A DNA stretch of 64,000 bases from Mycobacterium sp. IS-3022 (GTDB taxonomy: Bacteria > Actinomycetota > Actinomycetes > Mycobacteriales > Mycobacteriaceae), in the NCBI RefSeq assembly GCF_001500065.1, contig NZ_LQIN01000005.1, positions 82,830-146,829 on the forward strand, written 5' to 3'. Under the pieces are notes generated by a model. It saw only the letters and a program-made list of their open reading frames with translations. It was not told where the DNA came from and did no database searches. Below, in pieces: positions 26,878 through 36,110 of the stretch; within the stretch, counting starts at the first letter, position 1; the number at the start of each line of letters is the position of its first letter. The position numbers and the translations under genes are program-made.

Positions 26878-28257
26878 GGCAGCGCTCAACTCAGCGAGCA
26901 CCTCGGGCAGGTGCTCGGCGATCTCGAAGGGGTCGGCCACCTGGTCACCGCAACTGAGCACCCCGATGGCCATGTCGTTCTGGTAGCTCCAGCCGGTGAA
27001 GTTCAGCCCCATGGGGAACACCAGCGGGCCAGTGGAGATGAGCTTTTCGATGGGCGCCCCGCCCCAGTAGAGGCGGCGCTGCGGTCCTCGCATGTTGGAG
27101 GCGATGAGGCTGAACATCGGCCGCCGGCTCACTTTTGCGCCGATTATCGGCAGCACCCGTGAGTACAGCCAGAACAGCGGCCAGTACTCCATCCAGTCGT
27201 GCTGTAGGAAAGCATCCCGTTCTGCCTGCACCTCGCGCGCCGTCTTGGTGGCAGTCGCAATGGCATGCAGGCGCTCGACCGGATCGGCGATGTGGGTGGC
27301 GAAGTCGACGTTCCAACGTGCGACCTGATTGCCCCACTCCACCTCCGCGCCGGGCGGCCGCATCGACACGGGCACCACCGCGGTCAAGGGCTCCTCGCTC
27401 AACTCGCCGCGCCGGTCCAGGAATTCACGAAGCGCACCGCTGCACAACGTGAGGAACACGTCGTTCACCGTCACATCGAAGGTCTTGGCGACCCGCCGTA
27501 TTTCCTGAATATCGCAGCTGCGGTAAGCGAACCGGCGATCGGCGGTCAGCGGCTCGTTGAACGGTGCCGGGGGCGCGGCGAATGCCTTGGCGTAGCCGGG
27601 CTTGCCGGCCTTCTGGCGGTTCCGGATGATGCGAGTGACGCGTGCTGTGCGAGCAACGATGCCGGGGAACCGAGCGAGCGCGGCGAGTTGATGGCGTAGC
27701 ACCAAGGGGAACCAGATCCACGGGGCCGGCCGACGCTCGCTGGGCATCGGAATTCGCCGCAGCCTCGGCAACGGAGTCGCGGGATCGGCGCTGAAAACGG
27801 TTTCGAGGAGTCGCAGCGAGGCGGACCCGTCGGCCACCGCATGGTGGATCTTGAGCATGAGCGCGACCCGGCCGTCCGCGAGACCGTCGATGTACCACAG
27901 TTGCCATGCCGGACGGTTTCGGTCGAGCGCCTCGGTGAAGATCGTGCTCAACGCTGCCGCGAGCTCGCGATCGCCGCCCGGTGCTGCCGCCGTCGCCCGC
28001 TGGACGTGGTAGTCGATGTCGACCTGGGGCCGCGCGATCCACCACGGCCGCCCAAACCCGACTCGCGGCATCAACAGCTGCCACTGCAGCGGTTCCACGC
28101 GGTCCACCAGACCGGGGATGGCGTCCTTGACCGCCTCGAATGTGAGTGCCTCGTGCCCCTGGCTCGGGTCGAGCACGACGACCTTCATCGTATGTTGCGG
28201 TTGCGCATCGCTCTCCCACGCGAGGAAACTGTTGTCTTCACCCTTCAGACGCCGCAT
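26791..28257 (-). CDS. WS/DGAT wax ester synthase/diacylglycerol acyltransferase
   Basis: This 488-residue acyltransferase transfers a fatty acyl group from CoA to a diacylglycerol or fatty alcohol, making storage lipid. The active-site motif HHAVADG lies at residues 138-144, preceded by RPAWQLWYIDGLADGRVALM. The conserved C-terminal MRGPQRRLYWGGAPIEKLIS and MGLNFTGWSYQNDMAIGVLS complete the family. The start MRRLKGEDNSFLAWE is standard. Its end overlaps the HsaA-like gene on the other strand. It is divergent from the FadD-like gene at 28383, which could make its acyl-CoA donor. Confidence 0.93.
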   Translation of the reverse strand: MRRLKGEDNSFLAWESDAQPQHTMKVVVLDPSQGHEALTFEAVKDAIPGLVDRVEPLQWQLLMPRVGFGRPWWIARPQVDIDYHVQRATAAAPGGDRELAAALSTIFTEALDRNRPAWQLWYIDGLADGRVALMLKIHHAVADGSASLRLLETVFSADPATPLPRLRRIPMPSERRPAPWIWFPLVLRHQLAALARFPGIVARTARVTRIIRNRQKAGKPGYAKAFAAPPAPFNEPLTADRRFAYRSCDIQEIRRVAKTFDVTVNDVFLTLCSGALREFLDRRGELSEEPLTAVVPVSMRPPGAEVEWGNQVARWNVDFATHIADPVERLHAIATATKTAREVQAERDAFLQHDWMEYWPLFWLYSRVLPIIGAKVSRRPMFSLIASNMRGPQRRLYWGGAPIEKLISTGPLVFPMGLNFTGWSYQNDMAIGVLSCGDQVADPFEIAEHLPEVLAELSAASSRIQAIEQEYGQPTSGVDVSPQAGDLV

Positions 28258-28382
28258 TTCTCACCTTCAACTTCTCGTACTGCAGCCCGGGGGCGGCTTG
28301 TGGTATCCATCACTTGTACGGCCTCACTGTGCCGAAGGAGACGTCTTGTCTCGAACAGTGAGACTGCCCATCATCGCGCGCG

Positions 28383-30080
28383 GTGCCCCGCCATACCGTT
28401 TTCGGCGTGCGGCGATACATTCCAGACCAGCTCATTTTTCGTGGCGCCAGGCTGGCCGCCACCGCCGACCGGCTCAAGGTGACGGCTCGCAGCCTCAAGG
28501 TGCTACGCGAGGCCGGCTTGTCCGGCGGACTCGCCGACGGCGTTCGATCGGCGAAGATGGTGAGGGCCTACGGTCCCTTCGCCGGGATCATCGAGACCGC
28601 CGCTCTCCGCGACGCCGATGCCGTGGCTATCACCGACGACATGGGTGACCTGACGTTCGCCGAGCTGAACGGGCGGGTTAATGCGCTGGCACGAGGATGG
28701 ACCGAAGCGGGCTTCGGGCGCGGTGACGTGGTGGCGGTGCTGTGCCGCGACCATCGCGGGCTGATCACGGTGCTGGCGGCGGCGGGAAAGATCGGTGCCC
28801 AGACACTGCTGATGAACACCGGCTTCGCCAAGCCGCAATTGGCCGACGTCGCTCACCGCGAGAACGTCTCGGTCCTGGTCTACGACGAGGAGTTCTCCGC
28901 TCTTGTCGACGCCATCGATCCGAGGGTGCGTCGCTACGTGGCCTGGGGCGGTGCTGATTCCGAAGCCGGTCCGGACGACGTCGACAGCTCTCTCGAGCGG
29001 TTGATCCGGTCGACTTCCAGTGCGCCGGTTACGGGGCCGCCTCAGCCGGGCGGTCTGACACTGCTGACCAGCGGCACAACCGGCACACCGAAGGGGGCGC
29101 CGCGCGGCAAGACCTCGCCGCTGTTCTCCGCGCAGCTGCTTGACCGCGTCCCGCGTCGGCGTGGCGAAACCTGCATGCTGGCCGCACCGATCTTCCACGG
29201 CACCGGTTTGGGTCAGGCGGTCCTGTCGCTGGCGCTGGGGAATCGGTTGGTGCTGCGCCGGAAGTTCGATGCCGAGGAAACTCTGCGTGCGATCGCCACA
29301 TATCGGTGCAGCGTCCTGGTGGTGGTTCCCACGATGCTGCAGCGAATCCTCGCGCTGCGCAAGGAGATTCGCAACCGCTACGACACCTCTTCGCTACGGA
29401 TCGTCTTCGTTTCGGGCTCCGCCATGGCACCTGACCTGGTCACCCGTGCCCTAGACGAGTTCGGCCCCGTGCTCTACAACCTCTACGGTTCCACCGAGCT
29501 CGCCGTGATGACGGTCGCGATGCCCGAAGACCTGCTTCACGATCCGCGGACGGCTGGCCGCCCACCGGTCGGCTGCGGCGTCCGGCTGTACGACGCGGAC
29601 GGCAACCGGATCACGGCGCCGAACACCATCGGCCGAATATTCGCCGGCAGCAACATCAGCTTCTCGGGTTACACCGACGGGCGCGGAAAAGAGGTCATCG
29701 ACGGCCTGCTCAGCGCCGGCGACGTCGGCCACTTCGACGAAACCGGACGACTCTACGTCGACGGCCGGGACGACGACATGGTGATCTGCGGTGGCGAGAA
29801 CGTCTATCCCCTCGAAGTCGAGAACCTGATCTGCGGGCACCCTGACGTCGACGAGGTCGCCGTGATCGGCGTCGACGACCCCGATTTCGGCCAACGGCTG
29901 AACGCGTACGTGGTGCCCGTCGAAGGCAGCACCATCAACCCTGAGGACATCAAGGACTACGTGCGCGCCAACCTGGCTCGCTACAAGGTGCCCCGTGACG
30001 TCGAATTCCTCGATGCACTGCCCCGCAACGCCACCGGAAAGGTGTTGCGCGCCGAACTGATCGGCGGTGGCGTGAAATGA
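28383..30080 (+). CDS. acyl-CoA ligase, AMP-binding family (FadD12-like)
   Basis: This 565-residue adenylate-forming ligase has an N-terminal extension of about 70 residues that may associate with membrane. The ATP loop is LTLLTSGTTGTPKGAPRG, followed by YNLYGSTELAVMTVAMPED, GDVGHFDETGRLYVDGRDDD, GGENVYPLEVENLI and the catalytic lysine in PRNATGKVLRAELIG. It would activate a long-chain fatty acid. The GTG at 28383 is the first in-frame start; a GTG eight codons later is possible. The stop overlaps the next gene as ATGA. The order FadD-esterase close to WS/DGAT recalls fadD12-lipO near Rv1425 in M. tuberculosis, from memory. Confidence 0.9.
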   Translation: MPRHTVFGVRRYIPDQLIFRGARLAATADRLKVTARSLKVLREAGLSGGLADGVRSAKMVRAYGPFAGIIETAALRDADAVAITDDMGDLTFAELNGRVNALARGWTEAGFGRGDVVAVLCRDHRGLITVLAAAGKIGAQTLLMNTGFAKPQLADVAHRENVSVLVYDEEFSALVDAIDPRVRRYVAWGGADSEAGPDDVDSSLERLIRSTSSAPVTGPPQPGGLTLLTSGTTGTPKGAPRGKTSPLFSAQLLDRVPRRRGETCMLAAPIFHGTGLGQAVLSLALGNRLVLRRKFDAEETLRAIATYRCSVLVVVPTMLQRILALRKEIRNRYDTSSLRIVFVSGSAMAPDLVTRALDEFGPVLYNLYGSTELAVMTVAMPEDLLHDPRTAGRPPVGCGVRLYDADGNRITAPNTIGRIFAGSNISFSGYTDGRGKEVIDGLLSAGDVGHFDETGRLYVDGRDDDMVICGGENVYPLEVENLICGHPDVDEVAVIGVDDPDFGQRLNAYVVPVEGSTINPEDIKDYVRANLARYKVPRDVEFLDALPRNATGKVLRAELIGGGVK

Positions 30081-31042
30081 CCGACACCCGGACCATGCAG
30101 CGCGAAGTCGCGGGCCGCATGACCGCAGCCTTCTCGTCGATCCTCGCCGGCAATGGCAACGCCATGGAGGTCCGGGCCAGCCTCAAAGCCAGCCGCAGAG
30201 CTCCGCTCCCGAACCCGGTCGCCCGGATCGAGGAGCGCGTCATTCCAGGACCCGACGGTGGCGACGGACCTCGGGTTCGCATCTACTTTCCGTTGGAGCC
30301 GGACGGATCCGCCGACGGAATACCGGTGCTGATCTACTTCCACGGCGGCGGGTTTGTCCTCTGCGACCTGGACTCGCACGACTCGTGTTGCCGCAAGCTC
30401 GCCAATGGTGTTGGCGCGGTGGTGGTCTCGGTTGACTACCGGCTTGCGCCGGAGTTCCCGTTCCCTGCCGCCGTCGAAGACGCGTGGGCTGCCACCGAGT
30501 GGGTGGCCCACCATGTCGGCGACCTCGGCGGCGATCCCGCGCGTCTGGTAGTGGCCGGCGACAGTGCCGGCGGCAACCTGGCAGCGGTGATCGCGATGAT
30601 GGCCCGTGATCGTGGTGCACCCTCGATCGCATTCCAGGTGTTGATCTATCCCGTGGTCGACCAACGCCGAAAGACTTCGGTGAAGAGCCGGCACGCCGCC
30701 AAAGGTGTACTCACCGCGGAACACATGCAGTGGTTCACGGAGCAATACCTTGGGAAAGACGGCGACCGGACGAATGTGTTGGCATCGCCCATCCTCGGCG
30801 AATTCGATGGCCTGCCGCCCGCGCATATCGTCACCGGTGATCTGGATCCACTGTGTGAAGAGGGTGAGGAATTCGCTCAGCGGCTTCGTGCTGCCGGAGT
30901 TCCGGTCACGGTTCGGCGCTACGAGGGTGGTTTCCATGGATTCTTCAACTTGGCCGACCACCTGCCGGCCGCCCAGAAAGCCAACGATGACGTGTGCGCA
31001 ATCCTGCGTGACGCATTGAGAGGAGAACCGCAGTGCAATTGA
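30077..31042 (+). CDS. HSL-family alpha/beta hydrolase (lipase/esterase, LipO/LipN type)
   Basis: This 321-residue esterase of the hormone-sensitive-lipase group has the oxyanion motif YFHGGGFVLCDLDSHD (HGGG at residues 89-92), the nucleophile Ser163 in VVAGDSAGGNLAAV, the acid in VTGDLDPLCEEGEEF and the base in GGFHGFFNLADHLP. It hydrolyses short- to medium-chain acyl esters. Neither a signal peptide nor a membrane helix is seen. Its ATG overlaps the FadD stop, and its stop lies inside the next gene, so FadD, esterase and SDR are translationally coupled. Confidence 0.92.
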   Translation: MTDTRTMQREVAGRMTAAFSSILAGNGNAMEVRASLKASRRAPLPNPVARIEERVIPGPDGGDGPRVRIYFPLEPDGSADGIPVLIYFHGGGFVLCDLDSHDSCCRKLANGVGAVVVSVDYRLAPEFPFPAAVEDAWAATEWVAHHVGDLGGDPARLVVAGDSAGGNLAAVIAMMARDRGAPSIAFQVLIYPVVDQRRKTSVKSRHAAKGVLTAEHMQWFTEQYLGKDGDRTNVLASPILGEFDGLPPAHIVTGDLDPLCEEGEEFAQRLRAAGVPVTVRRYEGGFHGFFNLADHLPAAQKANDDVCAILRDALRGEPQCN

Positions 31043-31830
31043 GAAACACCCGCGCACTCGTCACGGGCGCAAGTCGCGGTCTGGGCAAGAGCATTGCCGA
31101 GACGCTCGCACAGCGCGGCGTCGATGTCGCACTGGTGGCGCGAAACAGCGATTCGCTCGAGATCCTGGCGAAAGAACTCGACGGTAAGGCTTATCCGACC
31201 GATCTTGGCGACCCCGACGCCGTCGGCGGCCTGATCGAGCGCGTGGAAGCCGACGGCCCGATCGACGTGCTGATCAACAACGCCGGGATCGACCGGGTCG
31301 GCCGGTTTTACGAGGCCACCGCCGAGGAGGTGCGAGAACTCCTGCAGGTCAACCTGAACGCGCCGATGGAGCTGTGCCGTCAAGTGTTGCCGCTCATGCT
31401 GGCGCGACGGCGTGGTCACATCGTCAACGTTTCGTCGATGGGTGCTATCTCGACCGGCCCGGGCGTCACCCTGTACGGCGCCTCAAAGGCAGGACTGAGC
31501 CACTTCACAGCGGGTATTCGTTCGGAACTGCGGGGCAAGCCGGTCGGTACGACGCTCGTCCAGATCGGCGAGGTCAAGACCGACATGATCGACCACATTC
31601 GCCAGTTCGGTCCGGCACGGCGCACCATCGAGCGGTCATTGAAGTGGAAAGCGCTCCCCCCGGAGGCTCTGGAACCTGACGAAGTCGCCAAGGCGATCGC
31701 AGTGGCGATCGAGCGCAATCAGCGGCATGTCATCCTGCCGAAGCGGATAGCCGTGATGGCCAACTTCACCGAGTTCCCTCGCCGCGTTTCCGAACTCATG
31801 CTGACAGGCATCGACCAGGATTCGGACTAA
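31033..31830 (+). CDS. short-chain dehydrogenase/reductase
   Basis: This 265-residue classical SDR has the cofactor motif ALVTGASRGLGKSIAETLAQ, IDVLINNAGIDRVGRFYEAT, the catalytic serine in HIVNVSSMGAISTG and YGASKAGLSHFTAGIRSEL. Its C-terminus lacks the FabG-like DGG strand and instead reads HVILPKRIAVMANFTEFPRR, as in SDRs acting on lipid-bound or bulky substrates at the membrane. The GTG start at 31033 follows AGGAG and overlaps the esterase end by ten bases. A role in oxidising or reducing a fatty alcohol or acyl-derived ketone within the lipid operon is plausible. Confidence 0.88.
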   Translation: MQLRNTRALVTGASRGLGKSIAETLAQRGVDVALVARNSDSLEILAKELDGKAYPTDLGDPDAVGGLIERVEADGPIDVLINNAGIDRVGRFYEATAEEVRELLQVNLNAPMELCRQVLPLMLARRRGHIVNVSSMGAISTGPGVTLYGASKAGLSHFTAGIRSELRGKPVGTTLVQIGEVKTDMIDHIRQFGPARRTIERSLKWKALPPEALEPDEVAKAIAVAIERNQRHVILPKRIAVMANFTEFPRRVSELMLTGIDQDSD

Positions 31831-31833
31831 ACG

Positions 31834-32625
31834 ATGGCGGGTCTGGTAGACCTTTCCGGAAAGGTCGCGATCATCACCGGAGCGGCGCGCGGACAAGGAG
31901 CCGCCGAGGCCCGCTTGTTCGCCTCCCTCGGCGCCCGAGTGATGCTCACCGACATCCTCGTCGACGAAGGCAAGCAGGTTGCCGCATCGATCGGGCCGTC
32001 GGCGCGCTTTTTTCGCCACGATGTCGGGGATGAGAACCACTGGCGCGCAACAGTTGACGCGGCCATCGATACATTCGGCGGAGTCGATGTCCTCGTCAAC
32101 AACGCGGCGATATGCGTCAATCAGCCCATCGTCGAGCAACCCCTGGACGGGTTCGAGCAGATGCTGCGGGTAAACGTGATCGGCCCATTTCTCGGCATCC
32201 GGACCGTGACAGAACCGATGAAGGCGGCCGGCGGCGGGTCGATCATCAACGTCTCGTCACAGGCGGGCCTGCAGGGCCTCGCGGGCTACAGCGCCTACGG
32301 CGCCTCGAAATGGGGGCTGCGGGGGATGTCCAAGGTCGCGGCAATCGAGCTGGGTCCGTTCGGCATTCGGGTCAATACCGTTTATCCGGGCATGATCGAC
32401 ACGCCGATGATTGCGCACTTGTCCGTCAGCCGGGGCCCGGGAGGGCACCCGGGTGCGCCGCTGACCCGAGTAGGGACACCGGACGAAGTCGCCGACGTCG
32501 TCGCCTTCCTGGCCTCAGACGCCTCCTCCTACATCACCGGGGCCGACCTGGCGGTGGACGGCGGCGCCAGTGCCGGCCGGATTCCGGTCACCCCGCAGCC
32601 GCGAGAAGACGCAAAGGCGCCCTGA
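31834..32625 (+). CDS. short-chain dehydrogenase (FabG3/20beta-HSD-like)
   Basis: This 263-residue SDR has VAIITGAARGQGAAEARLFA, DVLVNNAAICVNQPI (NNAA instead of NNAG), INVSSQAGLQGLAGYS, YGASKWGLRGMSKVAAIELG and the final strand YITGADLAVDGGASAG. It follows the preceding SDR by three bases and ends the operon. It is closely similar in plan to the SDR at 19865, both resembling Rv2002 (20beta-hydroxysteroid dehydrogenase). The tail after ASAG is proline-rich and charged (IPVTPQPREDAKAP) and probably disordered. Confidence 0.88.
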   Translation: MAGLVDLSGKVAIITGAARGQGAAEARLFASLGARVMLTDILVDEGKQVAASIGPSARFFRHDVGDENHWRATVDAAIDTFGGVDVLVNNAAICVNQPIVEQPLDGFEQMLRVNVIGPFLGIRTVTEPMKAAGGGSIINVSSQAGLQGLAGYSAYGASKWGLRGMSKVAAIELGPFGIRVNTVYPGMIDTPMIAHLSVSRGPGGHPGAPLTRVGTPDEVADVVAFLASDASSYITGADLAVDGGASAGRIPVTPQPREDAKAP

Positions 32626-32635
32626 TGCGGATGCA

Positions 32636-32650
32636 TCTCGCTGAGCGAGA
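32636..32650 (+). terminator. hairpin after the lipid operon
   Basis: TCTCGCT-G-AGCGAGA is a perfect inverted repeat starting 11 bases after the last SDR stop. It is a short candidate terminator without a T-run. Confidence 0.4.
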
Positions 32651-32830
32651 CTGGTCCACACGAATCGCAGTCGTCCAAGTAGAAACATCTTGTGTGAAGG
32701 TGCACGCGTCGCTCAGTGGAATCTACCCCGAAGGCCCATAACTCCAGGGGCCCAACGGAATACCACTGGACCGAGATCTGCGGCAGCAACTGCAGCCCTC
32801 TCGCGACGATGATCGAGATGTGAGGAAACA

Positions 32831-32986
32831 GTGGAATATTCCGGTGCTATCGCGTTGTTTGTCATCATCCTGTTGCCGCTCCTGCCGGCGCTACTGCACC
32901 TGGCCGTCAACGTCGTGGAGCGAAGCTCAGAACGTTTGCAGAGATCGGTTCGAAAGCGGGGCAACACCATCGGCCTCGATCACTGA
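32831..32986 (+). CDS. 51-residue single-pass membrane protein
   Basis: A GTG start at 32831, five bases after AGGAA, opens a 51-codon frame reading VEYSGAIALFVIILLPLLPA, then LLHLAVNVVERSSERLQRSV and RKRGNTIGLDH. Residues 4-28 form one strongly hydrophobic helix followed by an amphipathic, positively charged tail, so an outside-in topology with a cytoplasmic tail is likely. The ribosome-binding site, the hydrophobic plan and ordinary codon use make chance unlikely. It lies alone between two lipid-synthesis loci, which hints at a membrane-associated small-protein role. No family was recognised. Confidence 0.6.
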   Translation: MEYSGAIALFVIILLPLLPALLHLAVNVVERSSERLQRSVRKRGNTIGLDH

Positions 32987-33171
32987 CCTGACGTGGCGGC
33001 AGATAGCACGCCACACCAGAACTTCATCACTGTAGTAAGCGGTAGTAAGCGGCACCCGAAGGACCGGCTGAGATGGTGCAGATCCTCGATCGACTCGATG
33101 ATTGACGGTCTCGGTCCGCCGTGCAACTGCTGCGGCTCACCCCGCAGCGACGTCGGTTCTCCTCGAGCCAG

Positions 33172-34587
33172 TTATCCCGTCGCCACGCTACGGCGCCCCT
33201 TGCGACGGGTGGCAGCCATCAGCTCATCCAATTCCGCTGACACCAATCCGGTCAATGTCCAAGGGTCTTCGACGAGAACTGGGTCCACCTGTATGCCGAC
33301 GTCGACCACGTCCCGATAGCTGAAGACGGTGAGGTTTATCCCCATTCCCATCGTCAGCGGACCGACGGGGATTATGTGTTCGATCCGCGCGCCCGCGAGG
33401 TACAGCGTCGATCGGGGACCGGGCACATTCGAAATGATCAGGTTCGTGGACAACGGGCCCTTCTGCTCGAGTCCCGCCGCCTGGATCCCTCGAAACAGTA
33501 GGGTGACCAGCCAAGGCGGAACCACCTCGTTGATTCCGAGGTTCTGCTTCTTCGTCAGATCCTCGGCCAATTCCTTGGTGCTGTTCATATTTCGATGAAT
33601 AGCCGAGAGCCTCTCCACCGGATCCTCGACATCTGAGGCTATCGAAGCGACCATGGGATGCACCGCGTTGCCAAGGTGCTTGTCGTCCCCGATGCGGGTG
33701 GACATCGGGACTGTCGCCAGCAGGCTCCGCTGCGGAAGTTCGTCGCCATCGAGGAGATAGCGACGTATTGCGCCCGAGACGACACTGAGAATCACATCGT
33801 TCACTGTCGCGTCGAAGTGCTTTTTCACGTGCTTGACATCGTCGAGCGACAATGAGCAGTAGACGAATTCCCGGCGGCGCCCGATCGCACCATTGAACGA
33901 TGTTCTGGGTGCACTCATGGGTCGCGGAGGAGGATCGTCGCGTCGCAGGTGCCCGATGGTCGTCACCGCATCGCCGAGTGCATTCCGAACGAGTTGGACC
34001 ACCCTAGGCGGCGATTTGAGCGCGGAAAGCGCTCCCCTGCCAACGAGCTCGAGAGCCGATCGTTCCGGGTCCGATTCCTCCTCGACCACCTCCGCCGGCA
34101 GACGCGTCGGCTGCTCCTCGAAATCACAGATGATGTCGGACAAACCAGCTCCGGAAACTCCGTCGACCATCGCGTGATGCTGTATCAGCAGGACCGCGAC
34201 ACGATCGTTTTCCACGCCCTCCAGGTACCATGCCTCCCACAGCGGCCGCGAGCGATCCAGCGGATGTGCAAGTAGGTTTCCGACCAGCGTGCCGAGTTCC
34301 TGCGGACCACCCGGAGAAGGAACCGCCGCACGGTGCACGTGCGCCTTGAGGGTGAAACGGGTGTCATCCACCCACACTGGACGGTCGAGCCGCAGCGGCA
34401 CCTGCTGGACGCGACGCCGGAATTCGGGCAGAAAGCGAATGCGATCCTCGAGGTGCGCCCGAAACGTGTCGAAGTTGAATCGGGCGTTCGACGACGGGTC
34501 CAGGATCACAAGGCCCGCAGTGTGTTGCGGCCATGCGGTGTTTTCCAGAGCCAGGAAGAAGGCATCAGTACCCGCCACTCGCTTCAT
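33172..34587 (-). CDS. WS/DGAT wax ester synthase/diacylglycerol acyltransferase
   Basis: This second WS/DGAT has 471 residues. It has MKRVAGTDAFFLALE at the start, HHAMVDG at residues 137-143, FDATVNDVILSVVSGAIRRY, PMSTRIGDDKHLGNAVHPMV and the final PGPRSTLYLAGARIEHIIPV. It should acylate diacylglycerol or a long-chain alcohol from acyl-CoA. It differs markedly from the copy at 26791, so the two are old paralogues, possibly with different acceptor preference. An inverted repeat GGACA-AACTA-TGTCC lies about 40 bases upstream of its ATG. It converges on the small membrane protein gene. Confidence 0.93.
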   Translation of the reverse strand: MKRVAGTDAFFLALENTAWPQHTAGLVILDPSSNARFNFDTFRAHLEDRIRFLPEFRRRVQQVPLRLDRPVWVDDTRFTLKAHVHRAAVPSPGGPQELGTLVGNLLAHPLDRSRPLWEAWYLEGVENDRVAVLLIQHHAMVDGVSGAGLSDIICDFEEQPTRLPAEVVEEESDPERSALELVGRGALSALKSPPRVVQLVRNALGDAVTTIGHLRRDDPPPRPMSAPRTSFNGAIGRRREFVYCSLSLDDVKHVKKHFDATVNDVILSVVSGAIRRYLLDGDELPQRSLLATVPMSTRIGDDKHLGNAVHPMVASIASDVEDPVERLSAIHRNMNSTKELAEDLTKKQNLGINEVVPPWLVTLLFRGIQAAGLEQKGPLSTNLIISNVPGPRSTLYLAGARIEHIIPVGPLTMGMGINLTVFSYRDVVDVGIQVDPVLVEDPWTLTGLVSAELDELMAATRRKGRRSVATG

Positions 34588-34624
34588 TCGAGATGCATTC
34601 CGTTCACTAGGCTTTACGTCGTTT

Positions 34625-34639
34625 GGACAAACTATGTCC
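34625..34639. promoter_or_regulatory. inverted repeat upstream of second WS/DGAT gene
   Basis: GGACA-AACTA-TGTCC lies 38 bases upstream of the WS/DGAT ATG at 34587, inside the divergent gap before the hydrolase at 34848. It could be an operator. The rest of the 260-base gap shows no gene. Confidence 0.35.
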
Positions 34640-34847
34640 GACTGGCGGCGTCAGAACTATTGAAGTCTCGGTGAGTAAGACATCCGATCTGCCTTTACCG
34701 CAGCCCAATCTAGGGTCAAACCCGAACGACTGACCGATCGTCTGCACGTCGCCACGGGTGGTGTTGCGTTGAACGGAGAAGGAAATCTCGGATGTTCTCA
34801 ACTGGTCCCATCACCCGCGTGTCACTCGACGTCCGGCGGGATTGCCG

Positions 34848-35930
34848 ATGAAACCTTCAGCGCCACAGCAGTCTTGGACTCGTCGGGCGGCGATGATCCC
34901 GCACGTTGCGCTTGACGAGGCCATCTTGTCCGTAATCCGCACCCGGCAGCCGAAAACACCAACTCTGGCAGAGGCGGAACGAACAGTGGCGGAGATGGCG
35001 TCGGCGTCGGAGTTGTTCGAGGAGCGTGGTTGGGTGGATCGGCCCGCAACGTATCACCGCCAGCCACCGCCGCTACGCGATGACGACATCCTCGAATTGC
35101 GCTCCCGCACAAGGCCATTACGTCATCAGACGCTGACTTTCCCGTCGGGATTCCGCCCCCGGCTCGTAGAACCGGGCGCCGAGCGATGGCTTAGTAACCA
35201 ACGTAACGAGACCGTCCTCGTTCGGTTGCTGCGCCACCAGCAGACCAACGCCCCGTGGGTGATCTGCCTGCACGGTTTCGGTATGGGATCGTCTCGTTTC
35301 GATCTGGCGACCCTGTGGGCAACCTACTTACACGCCAAGCTGGGGTTCAACGTGGCACTGCCGGTTGCTCCCCTGCACGGCTCACGGCGATCAGCTGACG
35401 ACGGACAGCTCTTGTCCTTGGATCTGACATCGATGTTGCATGGGATAAGCCAGGCGGTCTGGGACGTACGCCGGCTGGTGAGCTGGCTGCGAAGTGCGAC
35501 CGGAACACCGATAGGTGTGTATGGGCTGTCTCTCGGCGGCTATCTCGCTGCGTTGTTGGCCGGCATCGAGGAACTCGACTGTGTGGTTGCGGCTCTTCCG
35601 TTCGCCAACGTGCTTGGTTTGATGGAGCACCATGGACCGCCACCGATGTATCTGGATGTGCTGGGGTCCGATCCTGCGCAGAACACCTTCCGTGTTACGT
35701 CCCCCCTTGCGATGCAACCACAACTGCCGCCAGAACGGCTCACACTATTCGCCGCACGTGGTGACCGGTTGATTCCCCAGGACCAAACGCACGCTTTGTC
35801 CGCGAGGTGGCAGTCGCCCCATGACCATTGGATTAACAGCGGCCATGTCGGGTTTACGTGGTCCCGCGAAGCCAAACGCCTTGTGGGCGAGCAACTGAGC
35901 GCCGGGTTGTGTAGCTCGATCCAACATTGA
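34848..35930 (+). CDS. alpha/beta hydrolase family protein
   Basis: This 360-residue protein has an N-terminal helical part of about 120 residues and a C-terminal hydrolase domain. The oxyanion strand is PWVICLHGFGMGSSRFDLAT, the nucleophile elbow is GVYGLSLGGYLAALLAG (Ser in GLSLG near residue 228), the acid is in FAARGDRLIPQDQTHAL and the base in INSGHVGFTWSREAK. The order and spacing fit a dienelactone-hydrolase or acyl-peptidase-like esterase. The ATG at 34848 (MKPSAPQQSW) is preferred over a TTG two codons earlier. The substrate is unknown; the position beside WS/DGAT suggests an ester. Confidence 0.8.
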   Translation: MKPSAPQQSWTRRAAMIPHVALDEAILSVIRTRQPKTPTLAEAERTVAEMASASELFEERGWVDRPATYHRQPPPLRDDDILELRSRTRPLRHQTLTFPSGFRPRLVEPGAERWLSNQRNETVLVRLLRHQQTNAPWVICLHGFGMGSSRFDLATLWATYLHAKLGFNVALPVAPLHGSRRSADDGQLLSLDLTSMLHGISQAVWDVRRLVSWLRSATGTPIGVYGLSLGGYLAALLAGIEELDCVVAALPFANVLGLMEHHGPPPMYLDVLGSDPAQNTFRVTSPLAMQPQLPPERLTLFAARGDRLIPQDQTHALSARWQSPHDHWINSGHVGFTWSREAKRLVGEQLSAGLCSSIQH

Positions 35931-36024
35931 CCGTACGACGGTCGCGGCCGCCGCTTCACCCTGCCCCTTGACAGATCGTTTCTGCACCATGGCAGAAATC
36001 GCGCTGGGGCGCGTAAGGCGCTAG

Positions 36025-36042
36025 CCCTGAAGCGACTTCGGG
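36025..36042. terminator. hairpin between convergent genes
   Basis: CCC(T)GAAG-CGA-CTTCGGG forms a stem with one bulge between the hydrolase ending at 35930 and the VapC gene ending at 36111. Confidence 0.4.
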
Positions 36043-36110
36043 CCACCTACCGAAGCAGCATGGTCTTGCCCACAGTCCGACGGTCGCTGTTGAAGCTCTC
36101 GGCGATTCCA

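Noticed and set aside
33032..33051. Two tandem copies of GTAGTAAGCG
   Set aside because: Only two short copies in a convergent gap, with no gene or symmetric structure to support a function.
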